From positions 48,815-112,814 of the forward strand of contig NZ_QGKU01000025.1 of the NCBI RefSeq assembly GCF_003172915.1: a stretch of DNA of 64,000 nt, read 5' to 3'. Source of the DNA: Meridianimarinicoccus roseus (lineage in GTDB: Bacteria > Pseudomonadota > Alphaproteobacteria > Rhodobacterales > Rhodobacteraceae). Position numbers and translations under genes: made by a program. A model generated the notes under the pieces. It searched no databases. It saw nothing but the letters and a program-made list of their open reading frames with translations, and was not told where the DNA came from. This document shows, piece after piece, positions 1 through 6,616 of this stretch (positions are counted from its first letter, which is position 1; every line of letters begins with the position of its first letter).

Positions 1-617
1 TGCGCTGGCCCGGAAATGTGGCGCGGGCGCTCAAGGGGCAGGCGCGCGTCATCGCGGAAGGACTGCCCGGACGCACGACGGTGCATGACGACCCGATCGA
101 GGGGGCGCACAAGAATGGCATCAAGGTTCTGCCGGCGATGCTGGAAAGCCATCAGCCGGTTGATATCGTCGTCCTCATGTTGGGCACCAACGATTTGAAG
201 ACGCGCTTTTCGTTGACGCCAGTGGATATCGCCCGGTCTATGGACCGGCTGATCGACGTGGTCGAGAAATCGGGCGCCGGGCGAGGCGGGGTTGCGCCCA
301 GGGTACTTCTGATCGCGCCGGTTCCGATCCGCGAAGTCGGGTTGCTGGGTGGGCATTTCGCGGGTGGCAGCGAGTTCTCGGAACATCTGCCTGCGCATTA
401 CGACCTGCTGGCAGAACGCCGGGGATGCGAGTTCCTGGATGCCGGGGCGGTCGCGACGGTCGATCCGATCGACGGCGTCCATCTGACCGAGGCCGGGCAC
501 CTTGCGCTGGCCGATGCGGTGACGACCAAGCTGATCAAGATGATGCGCGAACTGGCCATCGGATCCTCGCGCAGCGCGCGTGCCTTTCCCCTTCCGCAGC
601 TCGTCCGACGCGGCTAG
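1..617 (+). CDS. SGNH/GDSL-family hydrolase (arylesterase-like), 5' end outside the window
   Basis: Partial gene: the reading frame is open from base 3 and reads RWPGNVARALKG before any plausible start, so the N-terminus with the GDSL nucleophile block lies upstream. What is seen is the oxyanion block LMLGTNDLK and, near the C-terminus, the catalytic Asp/His block DGVHLTEAGH, both typical of SGNH hydrolases. The family hydrolyses ester or acetyl groups on small molecules, carbohydrates or lipids; no substrate can be read from the sequence. No membrane segment is visible in the part seen. It lies 36 bases upstream of the RbsD-like gene and is followed by ribokinase, so a role in deacylating a carbohydrate taken up by the same locus is possible, but this is inference from position only. 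Confidence 0.85.
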   Translation, partial: RWPGNVARALKGQARVIAEGLPGRTTVHDDPIEGAHKNGIKVLPAMLESHQPVDIVVLMLGTNDLKTRFSLTPVDIARSMDRLIDVVEKSGAGRGGVAPRVLLIAPVPIREVGLLGGHFAGGSEFSEHLPAHYDLLAERRGCEFLDAGAVATVDPIDGVHLTEAGHLALADAVTTKLIKMMRELAIGSSRSARAFPLPQLVRRG

Positions 618-653
618 TCTGCCCGCAAGGGACGGACGAGCCGGGAGGACGGA

Positions 654-1106
654 ATGCTCAAAGGTCTGGATCCGCGGCTGAACGCGGATGTGCTATGTGC
701 GCTCCGCGCCATGGGACATGGCGATACGGTCGTACTTTCGGACACGAATTTCCCGTCTGACCGGGTTGCCCGCGAAACTGTACTCGGGCGGCTTCTGCGA
801 ATGGAGAACCTGACGCTGCCGCAGGCGGCGCAGGCCGTATTGTCGGTGCTGCCGCTCGACACGTTCGTAGACGACTTTGCCGTGCGGATGGAGGTCGTGG
901 GCGACCCCGGCGCATTGCCCGCCCCCCAGATCGAGGCGCAAGCCGAGATCGACCGTGTCGAAGGGCGCGTGCGCCCAATGCTTGCCGCCGAACGTTTCGC
1001 CTTCTACGACCTCGCCCGCAGCGCCTATGCCGTGATCCAGACCGGAGAGCGCCGGTTCTATGGCTGTATCATCCTGCGCAAGGGCGTGATCCCGCCCGCC
1101 GAGTGA
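654..1106 (+). CDS. RbsD/FucU-family sugar mutarotase
   Basis: A 150-residue protein matching the RbsD/FucU fold family, which speeds interconversion of anomers or pyranose/furanose forms of sugars such as ribose and fucose in the cytoplasm. The N-terminus LNADVLCALRAMGHGDTVVL carries the conserved Gly-His-Gly-Asp loop. The C-terminal end FYGCIILRKGVI resembles the closing strand of FucU. The start ATG has a strong ribosome site, GGGAGGA, four bases upstream. The next gene is ribokinase, so the pair can feed a free pentose into phosphorylation. FucU and RbsD are hard to separate by eye. The length and the spacing of the conserved residues fit FucU/RbsD in general, so I leave the symbol empty. 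Confidence 0.82.
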   Translation: MLKGLDPRLNADVLCALRAMGHGDTVVLSDTNFPSDRVARETVLGRLLRMENLTLPQAAQAVLSVLPLDTFVDDFAVRMEVVGDPGALPAPQIEAQAEIDRVEGRVRPMLAAERFAFYDLARSAYAVIQTGERRFYGCIILRKGVIPPAE

Positions 1107-1188
1107 CGCGCCGCCGGGCGGGCAGGGAACAACCGCGACGGCCGCGGCCCGACCGTTCCAGATCCATCCGCCAGCAAGGAGATTGCCC

Positions 1189-2109
1189 ATGTCCGCTCCC
1201 GTCGTGATCCTTGGCGTATTCGTCGCCGATACCGCCTTTCGCGCCGACCGTCTGCCGCGCCATGGAGAAACGATCCTTGGCCGCGAATTCGCGCTTGGTC
1301 CTGGCGGGAAGGGGTCGAACCAGGCGGTCGCGGCAGCTCGCGCGGGGGCGGATGCGCGAATGCTGACGCGCCTTGGGGATGATGCATTCGCGGGCATGGC
1401 GCGCGAGATCTGGGCCGGGGCTGGGGTCACCGATCACGCGATCGTGCAATCCGAGGGATATACCGGCGCTGCTTTCATCTTTCTTGAGCACACGACGGGC
1501 CAGAACGCGATCATCGTCTGCCCTGGCGTGGCCGCGGATCTGTCGGTGGCTGACATCGCGCAGTGGGGCCCGGTGATCGACGGGGCGGGCGTGGTGATGA
1601 CGCAACTGGAACAGCCGATGGCGGCGGCGGAGGCGTTTCTTGCGCGTGGCCGGGCAGCAGGGGCGGTGACGATCCTCAATCCCGCGCCTGCGGCGGATCT
1701 GCCGCCGGGCATGCTGGCGTTGTGCGACTACGTGACCCCGAACGAGTCCGAGGCGGAGGGGCTGACCGGGATCGCGGTGCACGGTCTGGACGATGCGCGG
1801 CGCGCGGCGGATGCGCTGGTGGCGCAAGGCGCAGGGGCTGCGATCATCACGCTGGGCGAGAACGGCGCGCTGCTGCACGGGCCGGGGGTCAGCGCGCATG
1901 TACCGGTGGTTCCGGCTGGGCCGGTTGTTGAAACGACGGGGGCGGGCGATGCGCTGAACGGTGCGTTCGCTGCGGCGCTGGCCGAGGGCAGGTCGCCGGA
2001 AGAGGCGCTTCGCTTCGGCGTAACGGCGGCGAGCCTGTCGGTGACCCGGCCCGGCGCGGCCAATTCCATGGCGCGGCGCGAGGAGATCGAAGGTCTGCTG
2101 GCGCGCTGA
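1189..2109 (+). CDS. rbsK: Ribokinase (PfkB carbohydrate kinase family)
   Basis: A 306-residue PfkB-family kinase that transfers phosphate from ATP to the O5 of ribose or a similar sugar. It has the N-terminal family signature GPGGKGSNQAVAAARAG (about residues 40-56), which forms the substrate lid region, and the C-terminal ATP/anion-hole signature ETTGAGDALNGAF, with the catalytic base Asp in GAGD. Length matches ribokinase. The ATG at 1189 is chosen because AAGGAG ends 7 bases before it; a TTG six bases earlier is too close to that site. It follows the RbsD/FucU-like gene by 82 bases. Other PfkB sugar kinases cannot be excluded, but the mutarotase neighbour supports ribose or a related pentose. 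Confidence 0.85.
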   Translation: MSAPVVILGVFVADTAFRADRLPRHGETILGREFALGPGGKGSNQAVAAARAGADARMLTRLGDDAFAGMAREIWAGAGVTDHAIVQSEGYTGAAFIFLEHTTGQNAIIVCPGVAADLSVADIAQWGPVIDGAGVVMTQLEQPMAAAEAFLARGRAAGAVTILNPAPAADLPPGMLALCDYVTPNESEAEGLTGIAVHGLDDARRAADALVAQGAGAAIITLGENGALLHGPGVSAHVPVVPAGPVVETTGAGDALNGAFAAALAEGRSPEEALRFGVTAASLSVTRPGAANSMARREEIEGLLAR

Positions 2110-2185
2110 TCGGCGCAGGGCCTTCGTACCGAAAAGGGGCGCTCCCGCCCGTCTTCGACGCTGCCGCGTCTCATCCCGTTGGGCC

Positions 2186-2216
2186 CCGCCCTGCCCTCGT
2201 TCCGCGGGCAGGGCGG
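2186..2216 (+). terminator. Strong hairpin after ribokinase
   Basis: A perfect 11-base-pair stem (CCGCCCTGCCC at 2186-2196, GGGCAGGGCGG at 2206-2216) with a 9-base loop starts 76 bases after the ribokinase stop. No T-run follows, so it may be a rho-aided terminator or an mRNA 3'-end stabiliser. It marks the likely end of the sugar operon. The remaining bases to 2386 show no gene. Confidence 0.55.
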
Positions 2217-2386
2217 TTGCGCCCAGGAAGCACACCGCGTGTCATCTGTTCCGGACCCGCCCCTGTTCGTCCGGCGTGCGCCTCCTAAGTAGCGGTTCGG
2301 GGATTGCACTTCGCTGCGCAAGGCCTGACACAGACGCGCAACAGGCTGTGCCGGGCAAGCGGCGTGGCGACAGGAAGGATGGCAGC

Positions 2387-3358
2387 GTGACCGCACAAGC
2401 GCTTTGGACCATTTCGGAAAACCGCTTCGCGGTGCGCGACGCATCGCCAGCCCTGGCCGGGCCCGGCGATGTGGTGCTGCGCGCGCTGTATTCCGGCATC
2501 AGCCGCGGGACCGAGGGCCTTGTCGCGCGCGGCGCCGTGCCGGACAGCGAACATGAGCGCATGCGCTGTCCAAACCAAGAGGGCGACTTTCCCTTTCCGG
2601 TGAAATACGGCTACGCGCTTGTGGGTGAGATCGTGCAGGGCCCGGCCTCCCGCATTGGTCAGATCTGCTTTGCCCTGCATCCGCATCAGACCCGCACAGT
2701 TCTGCCTGCCGTTGCCGCGCATCCGCTGCCCGAGGGCTTGCCCGCGCGCCGCGCAGTTCTTGCGGCCAACATGGAAACCGCTGTCAACATCGCCTGGGAC
2801 AGCGGCGCGGGGCCGGGCGACCGAGTTCTGGTGGTCGGCGCGGGCGTGGTTGGCCTCCTGACCGCGCATGTGCTTTCCGGCATTCCAGGCACCGAGGTTG
2901 CGGTCGCCGATATCGCTCCAGACCGCGCGGAAGTCGCCGAAGCGCTGGGGCTGGCTTTCCTGCACCCCGACCAGACGCCGCCGGATCGGGACATCGCCAT
3001 CAACACATCGGCCAGCGCGGCCGGGCTGCGATGCGCACTGGCCTCGGCCGGTCAGGGCGCGCGCGTGGTCGAGGCGAGTTGGCACGGGACCGCCGATGTC
3101 TCCTTGCCGCTCGGCGGTGCGTTTCACGCCAGGCGGCTCGCGCTGGTTTCCAGCCAGGTGGGCGACCTGCCTGCCGACCGCAAGCCGCGCTGGAACTATG
3201 CCCGTCGCCTTGGACTTGCGCTGCGGCTTCTTCGCGACGCGCCAGTGCTTGACCGGTTGCTGACACACGACATTCCTTTGGCCGACGCGCCCGACAGGCT
3301 GCCCGCGCTGCTGGCACCCGGTGCGGATGCGCTATGCCCCGTCCTTACCTATCCCTGA
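2387..3358 (+). CDS. Zinc-free medium-chain dehydrogenase/reductase (MDR) of a pterin-like cluster
   Basis: A 323-residue MDR-superfamily protein. The N-terminal GroES-like part carries SGISRGTEGLVA and KYGYALVGEIV. The Rossmann part has the nucleotide-binding loop VVGAGVVGLLTAH after NMETAVNIAWD. The Cys/His ligands of the catalytic zinc in classical alcohol dehydrogenases are not present, and no four-cysteine structural zinc lobe is visible, so it is probably a zinc-independent NAD(P)H oxidoreductase. The SGISRGTE block also occurs in BchC-like and threonine-dehydrogenase-like members. The start is GTG at 2387, with AGGAAGG 8 bases upstream; in-frame starts further up have no such site. The PTPS-fold gene begins 15 bases after its stop, so the two are probably co-transcribed and act on one pathway. 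The substrate is unknown. Confidence 0.8.
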   Translation: MTAQALWTISENRFAVRDASPALAGPGDVVLRALYSGISRGTEGLVARGAVPDSEHERMRCPNQEGDFPFPVKYGYALVGEIVQGPASRIGQICFALHPHQTRTVLPAVAAHPLPEGLPARRAVLAANMETAVNIAWDSGAGPGDRVLVVGAGVVGLLTAHVLSGIPGTEVAVADIAPDRAEVAEALGLAFLHPDQTPPDRDIAINTSASAAGLRCALASAGQGARVVEASWHGTADVSLPLGGAFHARRLALVSSQVGDLPADRKPRWNYARRLGLALRLLRDAPVLDRLLTHDIPLADAPDRLPALLAPGADALCPVLTYP

Positions 3359-3373
3359 ACGGAGAGACCCGAC

Positions 3374-3781
3374 ATGTTCGCCCTAGAAGTCCGAGACCAC
3401 ATCATGATCGCCCACTCGCTGCCCGGGGAGGCTTTCGGCCCCGCGCAGGGCATGCATGGTGCGACCTTCGTCATCGATGTCGCTTTCTTCCGCGAGACAC
3501 TGACCGAAAACGATATCGTCGTCGATATCGGGCTGGCGGCGGATGCGCTGAAGCGTGTGATTGCGCCGGTAAACTACAAGAACCTGGACGAGCTTGACCT
3601 GTTCGGCGGCAAGCGGTCCACCACCGAGGTGCTTTGCAAATACGTCTTCGACGCCATGGCAGCCGAGATCGCGGCTGGGCGGCTGGGTGAGGACGCGCGC
3701 GAGATCGTCCGCATGAAGGTGACGCTGAACGAAAGCCATGTCGCGCGGGCTTGGCTGGAAGGGCCGGTCGCCGGGGCATGA
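3374..3781 (+). CDS. 6-pyruvoyl/6-carboxy-tetrahydropterin synthase-fold protein with degenerate active site
   Basis: A 135-residue protein of PTPS/QueD length and fold pattern: EVRDHIMIAHS at the start, MHGATF in place of the usual HGHNY block, STTEVL, and TLNESHVARAW near the end. In QueD the zinc is held by three His and catalysis uses a Cys and an Asp-His pair. By eye the first two His map to H14 and H28, but the third is A30, the catalytic Cys position is A24, and the Asp-His pair is N67-Y68. The pterin-anchoring Glu appears kept (E120). It is therefore unlikely to be an ordinary QueD; it may be a divergent enzyme with another reaction, or a binding protein. The ATG is preceded by GGAGAG. 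Its stop overlaps the methyltransferase start (ATGA), so the two are translationally coupled. Confidence 0.8.
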   Translation: MFALEVRDHIMIAHSLPGEAFGPAQGMHGATFVIDVAFFRETLTENDIVVDIGLAADALKRVIAPVNYKNLDELDLFGGKRSTTEVLCKYVFDAMAAEIAAGRLGEDAREIVRMKVTLNESHVARAWLEGPVAGA

Positions 3782-4551
3782 GCGGGTTCACTGCCGACTG
3801 GCTGGCGCTCCGCGAGGTGGCGGATGCCCGCGCCCGTGCGACGGGCCTGATCGACCGCGCGGGAACGGCGCTGGCCCGTCATGCGGCACCGCTGGTCTGC
3901 GATCTGGGGTCTGGGACCGGCGCGGGGATGCGCGCCTTCGCGCCTTCGTTTCCGCCCGACACGCGCTGGCTTTTGACCGACAATGACCCGGACACGTTGG
4001 CGCTGGCCGGGTGCGCGCCGGCTGTGCAGACCGCGTTGGCCGACCTTGCCGCGAACCCTGCGCCCTGGCCCGCAGAATGCCGTCTCGTCACTGCGACGGC
4101 GCTATTCGACCTGGCCGCGCCAGGCTGGATCGCGCGGCTTGCGGACTGTCTGGCAGCGGACCGGCTGCCGCTGCTGGCTTGTCTCACCTATGATGGTCGG
4201 CTGGGTTGCGTGCCCGCGCGGCCCGGTGACGCGGCGCTCTGTTCGGCTTTCAACCGCCACCAGCGCGGCGACAAGGGGCTGGGCGGTCCTGCGGCCGGAC
4301 CAGGCGCGGTTGCACTGTTGGCAGAGGCATTGCGAACACGCGGTTACCGTGTTGCCCTCGCCGACAGCGCGTGGCGACTGATGCAGGACCGGGACAGTGC
4401 CTTGATGACCGAACTGGTGACGGGCTGGGCCGGTGCGATGGAGGGTCTTGTCGGCGTACAGACAGCGCAGGACTGGCGTGCCGCGCGGCTGGCGGACACG
4501 CAGCGCCTGACGGTCGGGCACACGGATCTTTACGCCGAACCGCCGTCCTGA
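3778..4551 (+). CDS. Class I SAM-dependent methyltransferase
   Basis: A 257-residue protein with the class I methyltransferase motif I CDLGSGTGAGMRAF (about residues 41-54) and an acidic loop LLTDNDPDTL that would bind the ribose hydroxyls of S-adenosylmethionine. There is no recognisable target-binding domain that would show DNA, RNA or protein specificity, so a small-molecule substrate fits best. The start overlaps the stop of the PTPS-fold gene by four bases. The 3' end overlaps the convergent RibD-like gene by 22 bases. Membership of the cluster suggests methylation of an intermediate made by the neighbouring enzymes; this is inference. Confidence 0.8.
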   Translation: MSGFTADWLALREVADARARATGLIDRAGTALARHAAPLVCDLGSGTGAGMRAFAPSFPPDTRWLLTDNDPDTLALAGCAPAVQTALADLAANPAPWPAECRLVTATALFDLAAPGWIARLADCLAADRLPLLACLTYDGRLGCVPARPGDAALCSAFNRHQRGDKGLGGPAAGPGAVALLAEALRTRGYRVALADSAWRLMQDRDSALMTELVTGWAGAMEGLVGVQTAQDWRAARLADTQRLTVGHTDLYAEPPS

Positions 4552-5288
4552 TCTGCGCCGAAGCGGCAGGCGACAAGGAAGTCGCCGTCAGGAAAAACGT
4601 GGGTGTCGGTGCGCGGGCGCGGCGCATCGTCGAGCGAGGCGAGCGGCGGCAGCGCGACACCCGGTTTGCCTGACCCGATGATCACCCGGCCGTAAAGCAG
4701 ATGCAGCCCGTCCACGGCGCCTTCAGCCATGAAACGTCCGAGCGTGTCCGCTCCGCCCTCGACCAGCACCCGGCGCATCCCGAGATCTGCAAGCGCATCG
4801 AGTATCCATCGGGTTGGCAGCGCGCCGCCCGGCACCGGAAGGCGCGTCACGCCGTCGGGCAGGTTCGCTGCCCCGCCGAAGACGTAGCGCGCTGCCCCGC
4901 CGTCGGCCCATATCTTCGCCTCCCGTCCGATGCGCCCGTTGGGATCGATCAGCACGCGCGCCGGATCTTTGCCCGCGCAGTGGCGCACGGTGAGTTGCGG
5001 GTCGTCTGCCGCCACGGTCCCGGCGCCGACGACAACCGCGTCAACCAGCGCGCGCAGGCGGTGCAGGTGGTGCAGCGCGTCTTTGCCGTTGATGTAGCGC
5101 GACTCGCCGCTGTCGGTTGCGATGCGACCGTCCAGCGAAAGCCCGAGTTGCCCCACGACATAGCACCCGTCAGCGCGCCGGGCCTGAACGAGGGGGGCAA
5201 AGGCGCGCCGCAGTGGTGCGGGGCCACCCGTCGGGCCCGGCGCGGCGCCGGTGTCGTCGATCATCCGTTTCCAGGCGAGGTCCTGCAT
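4530..5288 (-). CDS. RibD C-terminal reductase-domain protein (stand-alone)
   Basis: A 252-residue protein of the RibD-C / bacterial bifunctional deaminase-reductase C-terminal family, structurally related to dihydrofolate reductase. Visible blocks are QLGLSLDGRIATDSGESRYI, LRALVDAVVVGAGTV (NADPH-binding), RVLIDPNGRI and RRVLVEGGADTLGRF, the family's conserved glycine-rich turn. The N-terminal zinc deaminase domain of full RibD is absent, so it should reduce a ribosyl side chain or another carbonyl/imine without deaminating. The start ATG at 5288 has AGGAG 12 bases upstream. The frame stays open to 5783 but would then run far into mtnA and has no family sequence. It converges on the methyltransferase with a 22-base overlap. 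It is not expected to be the main riboflavin enzyme. Confidence 0.8.
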   Translation of the reverse strand: MQDLAWKRMIDDTGAAPGPTGGPAPLRRAFAPLVQARRADGCYVVGQLGLSLDGRIATDSGESRYINGKDALHHLHRLRALVDAVVVGAGTVAADDPQLTVRHCAGKDPARVLIDPNGRIGREAKIWADGGAARYVFGGAANLPDGVTRLPVPGGALPTRWILDALADLGMRRVLVEGGADTLGRFMAEGAVDGLHLLYGRVIIGSGKPGVALPPLASLDDAPRPRTDTHVFPDGDFLVACRFGADQDGGSA

Positions 5289-5422
5289 CGTGTCGGTCTT
5301 CTCCTGCTTTTTAGCGCCCTTGGGGCCTGCGCGCGTTCCGGTCTGCCGGATAGGCTTCCACGCCCGGCTCGTCGAAAGATAGGACAACGCGGAGAAAAGT
5401 CGCGCCGCGTCGGGCGGGCGCG

Positions 5423-6535
5423 TCAGGATGCGCGGCTTTCCGCGCTGGCGAGTTCGGGGAAAAGCCCCGCAAGGCCCGCGCGGCTGGCCGGGCAGATGCC
5501 GCGTTCCGTGATTAGTCCGGTGACCAGCCGGGCCGGGGTCACGTCGAAGGCCGGGTTCGCAACCCCGCTGCCTGCGGGCGTGACCTCCACGCTGGCGATA
5601 CCGCCCGCGGCGTCGCGGCCTTGCACATGGCTGACCTCGGTTGCCGCGCGGTCCTCGATCGGGATCTCGCGCAGGCCGTCCGCGACGGTCCAGTCGATCG
5701 TGGGTGAGGGCAGCGCGACATAAAACGGAACCCCGTTGTCGTGCGCGGCGAGGGCCTTCAGGTACGTGCCGATCTTGTTGCACACGTCGCCCGTGGCGGT
5801 GGTGCGGTCTGTGCCGGTGATGACCATATCCACCAATCCGTGCTGCATCAGGTGCCCGCCCGCGTTGTCGGTGATGTAGCTGTGGGCGATGCCGTGGCTG
5901 CCAAGCTCCCAGGCGGTCAGTGCGCCCTGATTGCGTGGGCGGGTCTCGTCGACCCAGACCTGCAACGGGATACCGGCCTCAGCGGCATGATACATCGGGC
6001 TCGTGGCGGTGCCCCAGTCCACGGTCGCGATCCAGCCCGCGTTGCAATGGGTCAGCAGACGTACCGGTTCGCCCGCGGGCTTGGCGGCGGCGATTTCGCG
6101 GATCAGGCCAAGGCCGTGTTCACCGATCCTACGGTTGATTTCCACGTCTTCGTCCGCGATGGCATCCGCAAGGCGCATGGCGGCCCCGGCGCGGTCCGAG
6201 GCGTGAAGCGGCCGCAGTGCGGCGCGGCAGCGGTTAAGCGCCCAGGCAAGATTGATGGCGGTCGGTCGGGTGGCATTCAAAACCGCGTGAACATGGTCCA
6301 GATGCGCGTCTGACGGGTCGCGGGCCATCTGCACGGCGACGCCATAGGCTGCGGTGGCGCCGATCAGCGGCGCGCCGCGGACCCACATGTCGCGGATCGC
6401 GGCGGCGAAATCATCAAGGCTGTCCAGCACCGCGATGCGGAAGTCATGGGGCAGCCAGCGCTGGTCGATGATCCGCACCGCGCCGTCTGACGCATCGCGC
6501 CAGATCGACCTGTAGGAAACCCCATTGACCTTCAT
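5423..6535 (-). CDS. mtnA: S-methyl-5-thioribose-1-phosphate isomerase
   Basis: A 370-residue member of the eIF2B-like isomerase family that converts methylthioribose-1-phosphate to methylthioribulose-1-phosphate in methionine salvage. The catalytic Cys lies in [18 protein letters not shown] and the catalytic Asp in [20 protein letters not shown]; the NKIGTY block is characteristic of MtnA as opposed to eIF2B subunits. [18 protein letters not shown] is the N-terminal phosphate-binding block. The start ATG at 6535 begins [12 protein letters not shown], as in the family; the ribosome site is weak. No other mtn gene is in the window, so the gene is separated from the rest of the pathway or the organism uses a short salvage route. 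It lies 81 bases downstream of the glycogen operon on the same strand. Confidence 0.93.
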   Translation of the reverse strand: MKVNGVSYRSIWRDASDGAVRIIDQRWLPHDFRIAVLDSLDDFAAAIRDMWVRGAPLIGATAAYGVAVQMARDPSDAHLDHVHAVLNATRPTAINLAWALNRCRAALRPLHASDRAGAAMRLADAIADEDVEINRRIGEHGLGLIREIAAAKPAGEPVRLLTHCNAGWIATVDWGTATSPMYHAAEAGIPLQVWVDETRPRNQGALTAWELGSHGIAHSYITDNAGGHLMQHGLVDMVITGTDRTTATGDVCNKIGTYLKALAAHDNGVPFYVALPSPTIDWTVADGLREIPIEDRAATEVSHVQGRDAAGGIASVEVTPAGSGVANPAFDVTPARLVTGLITERGICPASRAGLAGLFPELASAESRAS

Positions 6536-6556
6536 CGGACACCCCGCTTTGCACCG

Positions 6557-6575
6557 CGGCGGCTTCGACCCGCCG
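6557..6575 (-). terminator. Possible hairpin between glycogen operon and mtnA
   Basis: A 6-base-pair GC stem (CGGCGG at 6557-6562, CCGCCG at 6570-6575) with a 7-base loop lies in the 81-base gap after the last glycogen-operon gene. It could attenuate read-through into mtnA. There is no T-run, so support is weak. Confidence 0.25.
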
Positions 6576-6616
6576 TCTTGCCGCATGATTGCCTTCGGCA
6601 GCAGCGGGCGCAACCC

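Noticed and set aside
5289..5783. N-terminal extension of the RibD-like gene up to 5783
   Set aside because: It would lie partly inside mtnA, has no deaminase motif, and the start at 5288 has a proper ribosome site.
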